This document shows, piece after piece, positions 47,209 to 57,385 of a DNA stretch of 64,000 nt; the stretch's first letter is position 1; each line of letters opens with the position of its first letter. The notes under the pieces were generated by a model. The model ran no database searches and was not told the origin of the DNA. It saw only the letters and a program-made list of their open reading frames with translations. The DNA lies in NCBI RefSeq assembly GCF_030408555.1, contig NZ_CP047048.1, forward strand, positions 1,302,001 to 1,366,000. The letters are read 5' to 3'. The position numbers were made by a program, and so were the translations under genes. Source of the stretch: Corynebacterium aurimucosum (lineage in GTDB: Bacteria; Actinomycetota; Actinomycetes; Mycobacteriales; Mycobacteriaceae).

Positions 47209-47970
47209 TTAGCCCTCGAAGCGGAACCAACGCACCGCGGCAAACGACGCCACTGCTGCCCACACCACGAGGACAAGGAGCTCAATGCCCGGGAAAGAAC
47301 CGTTGAGGGCGGTATCCAGACCAGCAGCCATGGCCACCGTGGGCACCAGCGTGAGCACCCCGTTGTCGCCGAGACCCTGGGAAAACATCGCCCACCCGAC
47401 GGCCCCGAGAAGGAGAAACCAAATCAGGTTGGCCACTGCCAGGACTACCTCAGAGCTAAAGGTTCCGCCCAGCAGCAGTCCCAAGGCTGTAAACGTGGCC
47501 ACTCCTAACGCCAAGGTCAGCACGCCGATGGCAGCGCCCCCAGCAGAAACTCGCAAGCCGAGGATAGCTGCGACAGTGCCGAGCACAAGGACCTGGAGCA
47601 CCACCATGGAGAGCACGCCGAGAATCTTTCCCACCACGATGGCCCAGGCAGGAACGCCCGATGCGCCGGTGCGCTTCAGTGCACCATAGCGACGGTCGAA
47701 GGCCAAGGAGATGGCCTGACCTGTGAAACCGGAGGAGGTCGCTGCAACGGCCAGCACCATGGGGAAAACCTCATCCACACCATGCCCGGTAGTGTCCTTC
47801 AGCTTCGCGGCGCCGATCAGGATAGCGAGCGGGATAATGATGCTCAGTAACTGTTGCTCGCCGTGCCGCAGCATCAGTTTGGATTCGATAGCCCCTTGGG
47901 CACGCGCCATGGCCGCTACGCCGACGCGCTGCGGGTGCGGGCTAAAAGTGCCGGGTGCGAAGGTGCTCAT
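47209..47970 (-). CDS. ABC-2 type transporter permease
   Basis: The 253-residue protein has about six membrane helices. It shows the ABC-2 pattern: a helix pair with SIIIPLAILIGAAK, the cytoplasmic segment FDRRYGALKRTGASGVPAW, and a C-terminal helix that runs almost to the end. It pairs with the ATPase gene 59 bp upstream. The N-terminus is cytoplasmic, with a Pro/Arg-rich stretch. The substrate is unknown; the neighbours (ctaA, mptB) suggest either heme/cytochrome biogenesis or envelope assembly, but nothing in the sequence decides. Confidence 0.9.
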   Translation of the reverse strand: MSTFAPGTFSPHPQRVGVAAMARAQGAIESKLMLRHGEQQLLSIIIPLAILIGAAKLKDTTGHGVDEVFPMVLAVAATSSGFTGQAISLAFDRRYGALKRTGASGVPAWAIVVGKILGVLSMVVLQVLVLGTVAAILGLRVSAGGAAIGVLTLALGVATFTALGLLLGGTFSSEVVLAVANLIWFLLLGAVGWAMFSQGLGDNGVLTLVPTVAMAAGLDTALNGSFPGIELLVLVVWAAVASFAAVRWFRFEG

Positions 47971-48029
47971 GGAGCGTCTCCTTGATCAAAGAAAGTGGTG
48001 AAAAACAGTAGAGGAAATCAGCAGCGGTT

Positions 48030-48944
48030 CTAGCTGCGCATCTCGCGACCGGTGAGGTCCAAGAAGACCTCTTCGAGGTTGCGGTGCGAGGTATGCAGGT
48101 TGCGGAGGACAACGTTTTGTGCGGCCAAACCCGTGGCGAGATCCGCGATAACGGCTGGGCTGACCGTAGAGGTGAGTCGGTAGTGCAAGGGGCGAAGGGC
48201 CTCGGCGGAGATCCCGACCTCACGCAAGGCCTCCAGATCCACCGGGGTTGCGGTATCAAAGTTCAGCTGCGGGATGTCGGTTGTCTCCGTGAGGGAAGCT
48301 GCGGTGCCGCTGGCTACGAGCCGGCCGTGGTCGATGATGACGACATGGTCGCTGAGCGCTTCCGCCTCGTCCATGAGATGAGTAGTCAAGATGACGGTGA
48401 CGCCGTCGGCCCGCAAAGAGCGGATAAGGTCCCAGACGGCAAGACGCGATTGGGCATCCATGCCTGCGGTGGGCTCATCGAGGAAGACCAATTCGGGGCG
48501 ACCAATGATGGCCAGAGCGAGAGAGAGACGTTGTTGTTGCCCACCGGACAAACGGCGGTAGCTATTCTTTGCCACCCCGCGCAGCCCGAGGGTATCCAGA
48601 AGCCACTCCGGGTCCAAAGGATTTTCGTTATAGGAGGCGCTGAGTTTCAGCATCTCCTTGACCTTGATGCCGGAGTAGGAGCCCCCGCCTTGGAGCATGA
48701 TGCCGATGCGGGAGCGCACTGCATCAGGGTTGCGAGCGGGGTCAAGGCCTAAGACTTCAATGTGGCCAGAAGTGGGCTTTTTGAAGCCTTCACACATCTC
48801 GATGGTGGTTGTCTTTCCGGCACCGTTAGGGCCCAGCAAACACAGGATCTCGCCATGTTTGGCGCGGAAACTCAGCCCGTTAACTGCGTTGACGTCGCCA
48901 TAGGTCTTAATGACGTTATCCAATACAAGAGCTGATGTAGTCAC
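48030..48944 (-). CDS. ABC transporter ATP-binding protein
   Basis: The 304-residue ATPase has Walker A LLGPNGAGKTTTIEMCEGF, the signature LSGGQQQRLSLALAI, Walker B ELVFLDEPTAGMD and the H-loop TTHLMDEAEAL. The C-terminal 80 residues form the extension seen in DrrA/CcmA-type exporters. With the adjacent permease it forms an ABC-2 exporter of unknown substrate. It starts 6 bp after the mptB stop, so all three genes are probably co-transcribed. Confidence 0.94.
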   Translation of the reverse strand: MTTSALVLDNVIKTYGDVNAVNGLSFRAKHGEILCLLGPNGAGKTTTIEMCEGFKKPTSGHIEVLGLDPARNPDAVRSRIGIMLQGGGSYSGIKVKEMLKLSASYNENPLDPEWLLDTLGLRGVAKNSYRRLSGGQQQRLSLALAIIGRPELVFLDEPTAGMDAQSRLAVWDLIRSLRADGVTVILTTHLMDEAEALSDHVVIIDHGRLVASGTAASLTETTDIPQLNFDTATPVDLEALREVGISAEALRPLHYRLTSTVSPAVIADLATGLAAQNVVLRNLHTSHRNLEEVFLDLTGREMRS

Positions 48945-48950
48945 GGAGCC

Positions 48951-50717
48951 TTAGTCTAGGACACGGACGCCTGAGCGTCGCAATACAACCCACCCCGCAG
49001 CGGCGAGCGCGAGGAAGGTCACCAGGGCGGCGAGGTAGATGATGAATACCGTCCCGGGAGGAAGCCCGAGTCCGCGGGGCAGGACGATGAAGCTCATCAA
49101 TCCGGAATAGATCATGACGGCCAAGCGGAAAAAGCGGCGGTTAGCCCACGCGGCGAGCGGCAACACGGCCCACAGGATGTACCAGGGTTGGACAACGGGG
49201 AAAAACACCACGAGCACAAAGGTGGACACTCCCAGACCACCCACTGGGTGGATTGCGCCGCGGTAGGTGGCAAACAGCATGCGGATCATGAAACCGGCGG
49301 CGATAATGACGCCCACGGTACGGGTGACGCTGAGGATGGCTTCGGTGTGATCGCCTAAACCTAGCAGCATCCCCAGGGAGCCGGCGCCGACACCCACGGA
49401 GGTTGTCGCAGACAGCCAGGAACGGATAGTTGCTGCGCCGCCCTGACCGAAAATCCAACCTATGTCGATCCCCGTAATGACAGTGACAGCGGCGATGGAC
49501 GCTGCGAGCACCAGCAATTGGGTCACGCCAGCGCCAAGCACCGCCCGCACTGGGGGGATGCCGAGCTTGTCGACGAGCCCGCGAGCCGCCGCCATGCCAA
49601 CAAAGCCTAGGCCAATGAAGCCGGTGACCTTGACCATGCCCGCGCAAGAAATAAGGACACCCGAGGCTAGAAACAACCCCGACACTCGCCATCGGGCGTT
49701 GTGCTCGTCATTGACCGCCCGCAGGCCCAGCTCTACACCGACGAGAGCCAACCCCAACATGAAGGATTCATTGTGGATTCCGCCGACGAGGTGAAGGATG
49801 GTCAAGGGGTTAAGGATGCCCAGCCACAGCGCCGCCTCGGGGGATACACGGCATCGGGTAGCAAGCCGTGCACTGGCCCAGCCGGCAGCGATGATGCCGA
49901 AAAGAGAAAACACGCGGTGCAGCACCACACCCCAAATGATGGAATCGTTGGTCAGCCAGCTCACGACAGCTGCCAAGCCCAAGGCTACGGGGCCGTAGGG
50001 GGAAGGGGAGTTTGCCCAAATGAAGGGGACGGACCGGGCAAGATCATTATCTGCGCCCAAAAGTTCCACGGGGCCCGCGGAATAGGGATCGAGCCCTTGA
50101 AGCACGATGGAGCCGTTGGCGAGATAAGAGTAGATGTCTTGGGTAAACAGCGGCGCGGTGACGAGCAAGGGGAGAACCCATCCCAACCATGTTCGCCACA
50201 TCTGACTTTGCGTGACTACTCGCGGGGAGTGGCTAAACCGCGGATCTGCGCTAGGTGTTGAGCCTGTACTTGCGCTCGCCGAGTTCTTGCCCAAGCGCAG
50301 CGGTGCACCCACCAACGGGGCCATGCATACCCAGGCCGTCACCATGAATCCGACACCAATGAAGACAAGGGCGGATGCTGATTGCAGCATTCGCGTCATG
50401 AGCGAGCCAAAGGGCAATGACTCATAAGGGTTACCCACGACGGGCAGGGCACCGGCACCTAGGCCGCCAAGCGCAATGAGTAAGGCTCCAATGGTTCCGA
50501 GCCATCTCAGGCTAAAAAGTGTGCGCAGCTGGGCTATGGTGCGGCGGTGAACGTCGCCAAGCGCGGCGTGATCTGCATCTTCGGGGGAGTCGGGAAAATC
50601 CTGGTGAAGGAGCGCAGAGCGGGATCCCGGGACTCCCATGCGGGGGAGTTCATCGCGCACACCCCAGATGACTCGGTGCAATCGCCCCGATTGGGTGTAG
50701 CCGCGCTCCATATTCAT
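48951..50717 (-). CDS. mptB: Alpha-(1->6)-mannopyranosyltransferase MptB
   Basis: MptB is a polyprenyl-phosphomannose-dependent GT-C glycosyltransferase that starts the alpha-1,6-mannan core of lipomannan and lipoarabinomannan in Corynebacteriales. The 588-residue protein has a polar N-terminus of about 65 residues, then 12 or more membrane helices. The first large loop has the acidic GT-C motif region LFTQDIYSYLANGSIVLQGL. Further landmarks are GGIHNESFMLGLALVGVELG and FPVVQPWYILWAVLPLAAWA. Identification rests on family likeness and on the gene order sufR-mptB-ABC-ctaA, shared with C. glutamicum. Confidence 0.9.
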   Translation of the reverse strand: MNMERGYTQSGRLHRVIWGVRDELPRMGVPGSRSALLHQDFPDSPEDADHAALGDVHRRTIAQLRTLFSLRWLGTIGALLIALGGLGAGALPVVGNPYESLPFGSLMTRMLQSASALVFIGVGFMVTAWVCMAPLVGAPLRLGKNSASASTGSTPSADPRFSHSPRVVTQSQMWRTWLGWVLPLLVTAPLFTQDIYSYLANGSIVLQGLDPYSAGPVELLGADNDLARSVPFIWANSPSPYGPVALGLAAVVSWLTNDSIIWGVVLHRVFSLFGIIAAGWASARLATRCRVSPEAALWLGILNPLTILHLVGGIHNESFMLGLALVGVELGLRAVNDEHNARWRVSGLFLASGVLISCAGMVKVTGFIGLGFVGMAAARGLVDKLGIPPVRAVLGAGVTQLLVLAASIAAVTVITGIDIGWIFGQGGAATIRSWLSATTSVGVGAGSLGMLLGLGDHTEAILSVTRTVGVIIAAGFMIRMLFATYRGAIHPVGGLGVSTFVLVVFFPVVQPWYILWAVLPLAAWANRRFFRLAVMIYSGLMSFIVLPRGLGLPPGTVFIIYLAALVTFLALAAAGWVVLRRSGVRVLD

Positions 50718-50725
50718 GCCTGTTT

Positions 50726-50756
50726 ACCTTAGTCGCTCGGTGGGGAGAAGCGACTA
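50726..50756 (-). promoter_or_regulatory. Inverted repeat over a possible leaderless mptB promoter
   Basis: On the minus strand TAAGGT (50726-50731) ends 8 bases before the mptB ATG and could be a -10 box. It overlaps a perfect 8-base inverted repeat, TAGTCGCT (50730-50737) and AGCGACTA (50749-50756). The repeat could be an operator or a hairpin. Confidence 0.4.
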
Positions 50757-50804
50757 GGTGCCCGCGACACGAATGAAAGAGTGGAAATCGGGAATGAATT
50801 AAGG

Positions 50805-50816
50805 AACACTAGTGTT
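50805..50816 (+). promoter_or_regulatory. Candidate SufR operator
   Basis: AACACTAGTGTT is a perfect 12-base palindrome 40 bases before sufR. It contains a TAGTGT -10-like box, and an extra half-site AGTGTT follows at 50829-50834. Its position at the start of the suf operon fits autorepression by SufR. The exact corynebacterial SufR consensus is not known to me. Confidence 0.55.
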
Positions 50817-50855
50817 GTCTAAAGGGAGAGTGTTTCATTCAAGGAGGTGTACACC

Positions 50856-51566
50856 GTGACGAAGGAGTTGCCAAGGGAAACTCGCTCTACAGAGGGCGAT
50901 ACCCGCCGACACGTCATGCTGTTGCTTCTCAAGGACGGTCCGGTAACGGCGTCGTATTTGGGTGAACGTCTCGGTCTCTCTGCGGCCGGCATCCGTCGGC
51001 ACTTAGACATTCTGGTGGAGGAAGGACTCACCGAGGTGGTGCACCGCCGCCCGCCAGCCCGTCCCGGGCAAACAGTAGGCCGCGGTCGCCCCGCCAAGCA
51101 TTTCCGCCTTACGGATCAAGGGCGCGCCCAATTTGGTCACGCCTATGACCAGTTGGCGGCGGAAGCACTCACAGCGCTGCGAGAAGCGGGTGGTCCGGAA
51201 GCAGTCCGCCGCTTTGCCAAGGCGCGATTCGAACGCCTCGTAGAGGACGTGACACCTTTGGTACAGGATGAGGAATCTGTTCCGGAGGTGGCTCGTCAGC
51301 TAGCTGAGGTGCTCGATGCGCATGGCTACGCGGCCACGGTGACGTCGGTGGGCAACGGAGTACAGATTTGCCAGCACCACTGCCCGGTTGCCCACGTGGC
51401 CACCGAGCACCCGGAGTTGTGTGAAGCTGAACAGGAAGTCTTCTCCGCGCTATTAGGCAAACATGTGCAGCCCTTAGCCTCCATCGCGGATGGCCATGGA
51501 ATCTGCACCACGAATATCCCCTTAACTCCCGTTCCACCAGCTTCGGCGGAGCGGGAAGAAAACTAA
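50856..51566 (+). CDS. sufR: Iron-sulfur cluster-sensing repressor SufR
   Basis: SufR is a winged-helix repressor that carries a [4Fe-4S] cluster and controls the suf operon. The 236-residue product has an N-terminal helix-turn-helix ([20 protein letters not shown], then [18 protein letters not shown]). Cysteines lie at 172, 176, 189 and 217 ([15 protein letters not shown] and HGICTTN); three or four of these would hold the cluster. The start is the GTG at 50856, seven bases after AAGGAGGT; an earlier GTG at 50847 lies inside that site. It is the first gene of the suf operon. Confidence 0.94.
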   Translation: MTKELPRETRSTEGDTRRHVMLLLLKDGPVTASYLGERLGLSAAGIRRHLDILVEEGLTEVVHRRPPARPGQTVGRGRPAKHFRLTDQGRAQFGHAYDQLAAEALTALREAGGPEAVRRFAKARFERLVEDVTPLVQDEESVPEVARQLAEVLDAHGYAATVTSVGNGVQICQHHCPVAHVATEHPELCEAEQEVFSALLGKHVQPLASIADGHGICTTNIPLTPVPPASAEREEN

Positions 51567-51588
51567 TCGAACTAGAAAGGAGCGGGCT

Positions 51589-53034
51589 TTGACACAGGCA
51601 CAACCAGCACCAGGGCTTGAGACCAAGATGAGCGATGACGAGATCATCTCTTCCATCGGTGGCTATGAGTACGGCTGGCGTGATTCCGACGAAGCCGGCC
51701 AGGCTGCACACCGCGGTTTGAGCGAGGATGTCGTCCGCGATATCTCGAAGAAGAAGAACGAGCCGGAATGGATGCTCGAGTCCCGCCTTAAGGCGCTGCG
51801 TGTATTCAACAAGAAGCCGGTTCCGACGTGGGGCCCGGATCTTTCCGGAATCGACTTCGACAACATTAAGTACTTTGTCCGCTCCACCGAGAAGCAGGCC
51901 CAGACCTGGGATGACCTGCCGGATGACATTAAGGAAACCTACGACAAGCTAGGTATTCCGGACGCCGAAAAGAAGCGACTTGTCTCTGGTGTTGCCGCGC
52001 AATATGAGTCCGAGGTGGTTTACCACAAGATCCGTGAGGACCTTGAGGCCCAAGGCGTTATCTTCGTTGATACCGACACCGCAGTGCGCGAATACCCGGA
52101 GATCCTCCAGGAATACTTCGGCACTGTTATTCCGGCCGGCGACAACAAGTTCTCCGCGCTGAATAACGCGTGCTGGTCCGGTGGTTCCTTCGTGTACGTC
52201 CCGAAGGGCGTCCACGTGGATATCCCGCTGCAGGCCTACTTCCGCATTAACACCGAGAACATGGGCCAGTTCGAGCGCACCCTCATCATCGTGGAAGAGG
52301 GCGCCTACGTTCACTACATCGAGGGCTGTACCGCGCCGATCTACAACTCGGATTCGCTGCACACCGGTGTTATCGAGATCGTCGTGAAGAAGGGCGGCCG
52401 CTGCCGCTACACCACCATTCAGAACTGGTCCACCAACGTCTACAACCTGGTGACTCAGCGCGCCAAGGTCGAGGAGGGCGGCACCATGGAATGGGTCGAT
52501 GGCAACATCGGCTCCAAGGTGACCATGAAGTACCCGTCCTGCTGGCTGACCGGCGAGCACGCCAAGGGTGAGGTCCTCTCCCTGGCCTTTGCTGGCGATA
52601 ACCAGGTCCAGGACACCGGCTCCAAGATGATCCACATGGCGCCGAACACGTCCTCCAACATCGTCTCGAAGTCCGTGGCCCGCAACGGCGGCCGCGCGGC
52701 CTACCGCGGCTTGGTGCAGGTCAACGCTAACGCTACGAACTCCGCTGCCAACGTTGAGTGTGATGCCTTGCTTGTGGACAATGACTCGAGGTCGGATACG
52801 TATCCGTACAATGACATCCGTAATGATCACGTCACCCTTGGCCACGAGGCAACGGTCTCCCAGGTTTCTGAGGAGCAGCTGTTCTACCTCATGTCCCGCG
52901 GTATCGCTGAGGAAGAGGCCATGGCGATGATTGTGCGCGGCTTCGTCGAGCCGATTGCTAAGGAGCTCCCGATGGAATACGCGCTGGAGCTCAACCGTCT
53001 TATCGAGCTGCAGATGGAAGGATCGGTGGGCTAA
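51589..53034 (+). CDS. sufB: Fe-S cluster scaffold subunit SufB
   Basis: SufB is the scaffold on which clusters are built in the SufBCD complex. The 481-residue length is typical and no intein interrupts it, unlike mycobacterial SufB. Landmarks are [60 protein letters not shown] and the C-terminal [20 protein letters not shown]. The start is TTG with GAAAGGAGC 7 bases before it. It lies 22 bp after sufR. Confidence 0.97.
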   Translation: MTQAQPAPGLETKMSDDEIISSIGGYEYGWRDSDEAGQAAHRGLSEDVVRDISKKKNEPEWMLESRLKALRVFNKKPVPTWGPDLSGIDFDNIKYFVRSTEKQAQTWDDLPDDIKETYDKLGIPDAEKKRLVSGVAAQYESEVVYHKIREDLEAQGVIFVDTDTAVREYPEILQEYFGTVIPAGDNKFSALNNACWSGGSFVYVPKGVHVDIPLQAYFRINTENMGQFERTLIIVEEGAYVHYIEGCTAPIYNSDSLHTGVIEIVVKKGGRCRYTTIQNWSTNVYNLVTQRAKVEEGGTMEWVDGNIGSKVTMKYPSCWLTGEHAKGEVLSLAFAGDNQVQDTGSKMIHMAPNTSSNIVSKSVARNGGRAAYRGLVQVNANATNSAANVECDALLVDNDSRSDTYPYNDIRNDHVTLGHEATVSQVSEEQLFYLMSRGIAEEEAMAMIVRGFVEPIAKELPMEYALELNRLIELQMEGSVG

Positions 53035-54225
53035 GTGGTAGCTTCCAATGAATTTAATCCTGCTGACGTCACTAAGGGAGACCAATTCACGTCCTTCAAC
53101 GTAGAGGACTTCCCAGTGCCGCACGGCCGCGATGAGGTCTGGCGTTTCATTTCCTTGCGTAACCTGCGTGGCCTGCATAATGGTGAGTTCGCACCGGCTA
53201 CGGCGCAGCAGATCGACGTGGTGGCTCCGGAAGGCGTGACCTCTGAGACGGTTGCGCCTGACGACGACCGCCTGGGAACCGCTGGCGCACCTGCTGACCG
53301 CGTTGCAGCTCAGGCGTGGTGCTCCATGCCGGAGGCCCAGATTGTCAGTGTTGCCGCTGATGCACGTCCCGACAAGCCGGTGGAGATCACCATCACCGGC
53401 GCAGGTGAGGGCGTGACGTCCTTTGGCGCGACCTCCATTCACGTGGGCAATCACGCGGAGGTCACCATCGTTCTTAAGTACGTCGGTTCCGGCACTCACG
53501 CAGACAACGTGGAGTTCGTGCTGGGCGACGGCTCCCAGGTCACCGTCGTCGTCGACGCTGACTGGGAGGACGACGCAGTGCACCTGTCCCACCAGATTGC
53601 GAAGGTGGGCCGCGACGCCGTACTGCGCCACAACACCGCTATCTTTGGCGGCGAGATCGTGCGCCTCGTTCCACGCGTAATTTTCGATGGCCCCGGTGGC
53701 GATGCCGAGCTGCTCGGTGTCTACTTTGCTGATGCCGGCCAGTACTTTGAGAACCGCCTGCTGGTGGACCACGACGTGCCAAACTGCCGCTCCCGCGTCT
53801 TCTACAAGGGCGCTCTACAGGGAGCTACGGCTGCGCAGAAGGCCGAAGCCGGCTCTGCTTCCCGTACCCCGGAGGCCCGCACCTGCTGGGTCGGTGACGT
53901 GCTCATCCGCAAGAATGCGAACAACACGGACACCTATGAGACGAACAACAACCTGATCCTCACCGAGGGTGCGCGCGCTGATGCCATCCCGAACCTGGAG
54001 ATCCAGACCGGTGAGATCGTCGGTGCTGGCCACGCCGCAACGGTGGGCCGCTTCGACGACCTCGAGCTGTTCTACCTCATGTCCCGCGGTATCCCTGCCG
54101 CCGAGGCACGTCGCCTCATCATCCGCGGCTTCTTCTCTGAAGTCATTTCCCGCATCCCGGTCGAGTCCCTGCGCGAGGATCTGGAATCCCGCGTCGTCGA
54201 CGAGCTCGCCAAGATCAACGCTTAA
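53035..54225 (+). CDS. sufD: SufBCD complex subunit SufD
   Basis: SufD pairs with SufB and has the same right-handed beta-helix. The 396-residue product has FPVPHGRDEVWRFISLRNLR near the N-terminus, DHDVPNCRSRVFYKGALQGA, and the C-terminal motif SRGIPAAEARRLIIRGFFSE. It begins with GTG directly after the sufB stop, without a spacer. Confidence 0.96.
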   Translation: MVASNEFNPADVTKGDQFTSFNVEDFPVPHGRDEVWRFISLRNLRGLHNGEFAPATAQQIDVVAPEGVTSETVAPDDDRLGTAGAPADRVAAQAWCSMPEAQIVSVAADARPDKPVEITITGAGEGVTSFGATSIHVGNHAEVTIVLKYVGSGTHADNVEFVLGDGSQVTVVVDADWEDDAVHLSHQIAKVGRDAVLRHNTAIFGGEIVRLVPRVIFDGPGGDAELLGVYFADAGQYFENRLLVDHDVPNCRSRVFYKGALQGATAAQKAEAGSASRTPEARTCWVGDVLIRKNANNTDTYETNNNLILTEGARADAIPNLEIQTGEIVGAGHAATVGRFDDLELFYLMSRGIPAAEARRLIIRGFFSEVISRIPVESLREDLESRVVDELAKINA

Positions 54226-54252
54226 ATCTTTCCGAAAGCAGGTACCAACTCA

Positions 54253-55011
54253 ATGTCTACCCTGGAAATCAAGAATCTCCACGCGCAGGTGCTCCCACAT
54301 GAGGAGGACGGTGAGCCCACGCCGATCCTCAAGGGCGTAAACCTCACCATCAATTCCGGTGAGACCCACGCTGTCATGGGGCCGAACGGCTCCGGCAAGT
54401 CCACTCTGTCCTACGTTATCGCTGGTCACCCCAAGTACGAGGTGACCGAGGGTGAGGTGCTCCTCGACGGCGAGAATATCCTCGAGATGGAAGTCGATGA
54501 GCGCGCCCGCGCTGGTCTCTTCCTGGCTATGCAGTACCCGACTGAGGTGCCGGGCGTGAAGATGTCGCAGTTCATGCGTTCCGCCGTGACCGCTATCCGC
54601 GGTGAGGCTCCGAAGCTGCGTGAGTGGAACAAGGAGCTCACTGAGGCTCGTGAGAAGCTGGCCATCGATAAGTCCTTTGCACACCGCTCCGTGAACGAGG
54701 GCTTCTCCGGTGGTGAGAAGAAGCGCCACGAGGTTATGCAGCTGGACATCCTCAAGCCGAAGTTCGCCGTCATGGATGAGACCGACTCCGGCCTGGACGT
54801 CGACGCCCTGCGCGTCGTTTCCGATGGCATCAACAGCTACCAGGAGGAGACCAAGGGTGGCATCCTCCTCATCACGCACTACAAGCGCATCCTCAACTAC
54901 GTTGTCCCGGACTTTGTCCACGTCTTCGCCGACGGACAGATCATCAAGACCGGCGGCGCTGAACTGGCTGACCAGCTTGAGGCAGACGGCTACGAGCAGT
55001 TCCTCAAGTAG
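54253..55011 (+). CDS. sufC: Fe-S assembly ATPase SufC
   Basis: SufC is the ABC-type ATPase that drives conformational change in SufBD. The 252-residue protein has Walker A MGPNGSGKSTLSYVIAGH, the SufC-specific AMQYPTEVPGVKMSQFMR, the signature FSGGEKKRHEVMQL, and Walker B FAVMDETDSGLDVDAL, where the usual E-P is D-E-T-D. It is cytoplasmic, with no membrane partner. Confidence 0.97.
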   Translation: MSTLEIKNLHAQVLPHEEDGEPTPILKGVNLTINSGETHAVMGPNGSGKSTLSYVIAGHPKYEVTEGEVLLDGENILEMEVDERARAGLFLAMQYPTEVPGVKMSQFMRSAVTAIRGEAPKLREWNKELTEAREKLAIDKSFAHRSVNEGFSGGEKKRHEVMQLDILKPKFAVMDETDSGLDVDALRVVSDGINSYQEETKGGILLITHYKRILNYVVPDFVHVFADGQIIKTGGAELADQLEADGYEQFLK

Positions 55012-55018
55012 GCAGTAG

Positions 55019-56769
<1,751 letters not shown>

Positions 56770-57198
56770 ATGGCTGATAACACTGAAACCACTGGTGGCA
56801 GCACTGATCCTTACCAGGATCAGAATGCTTCCTTTGATGGCGCTGCTGTCAAGCCTGAACAAACCGAAGAGCAGATTTCCAAGGTCTTCGATATCACCGA
56901 GTATCTTCGCGATGTCATCGACCCGGAGCTTGGCATCAACATCGTTGATCTGGGTTTGGTTTATGACGTCTGGCTCGACGAGATCGACGGCAAGAACACC
57001 TGCGTCATTAACATGACTCTGACCTCCCCGGCTTGTCCGCTCACTGATGTCATCGGCGAGCAGATCGAGGATGTCATCGTGGGCAACAAGCTCGCCGAGG
57101 CAGTCCAGCTCAACTGGGTCTGGATGCCACCGTGGGGCCCGAACATGATTACTGAGGAGGGCCGCGAGATGCTCCAGGCCCTCGGCTTCGCCGTATAG
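56770..57198 (+). CDS. sufT: SUF system maturation factor SufT (MIP18/DUF59 family)
   Basis: SufT proteins help mature Fe-S proteins under high demand. The 142-residue protein has an acidic, polar first 40 residues and then the DUF59 domain: EYLRDVIDPELGINIVDLGL, then NMTLTSPACPLTDVIGEQIE with the family cysteine, and NWVWMPPWGPNMITEEGRE. It begins right after the sufU stop with no spacer and ends the suf operon. Confidence 0.95.
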   Translation: MADNTETTGGSTDPYQDQNASFDGAAVKPEQTEEQISKVFDITEYLRDVIDPELGINIVDLGLVYDVWLDEIDGKNTCVINMTLTSPACPLTDVIGEQIEDVIVGNKLAEAVQLNWVWMPPWGPNMITEEGREMLQALGFAV

Positions 57199-57224
57199 AG
57201 TCTGCGAGACGTCGCGGCTAGTCC

Positions 57225-57281
57225 CACCGCCGGTTCGAGAGTGCACATTCTCCTTGTGTCCACACGAACCGGCGGTGTTCT
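57225..57281 (+). terminator. Terminator after the suf operon
   Basis: CACCGCCGGTTCG (57225-57237) pairs perfectly with CGAACCGGCGGTG (57265-57277) around a 27-base loop, followed by TTCTG. The stem is strong but the T-run is short. It ends 60 bp before the insertion sequence, so the suf operon was not cut. Confidence 0.7.
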
Positions 57282-57339
57282 GCGTATATGTGAGCATCCC
57301 TCGCCACTGTCAACGCGGTCTCCTCAACCAAAAGCAAAG

Positions 57340-57357
57340 CCCCAGACCTCGATCCCG
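57340..57357 (+). repeat. Left terminal inverted repeat of the IS30 element
   Basis: CCCCAGACCTCGATCCCG is an exact inverted copy of 59135-59152. The match stops sharply on both sides. Confidence 0.93.
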
Positions 57358-57385
57358 AAAGACGCAGCGTGCTGTCAAGGGGTGA

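Noticed and set aside
51949..53772. A 607-residue open frame antisense to sufB and sufD
   Set aside because: It has the same cause. The protein is repetitive in H/V/D/G residues, as expected from reversed high-GC codons, and has no start context.
57328..57339. Target site duplication of the IS30 element
   Set aside because: The bases next to the two inverted repeats (CAAAG and ATCTA) do not match over 2-5 positions.
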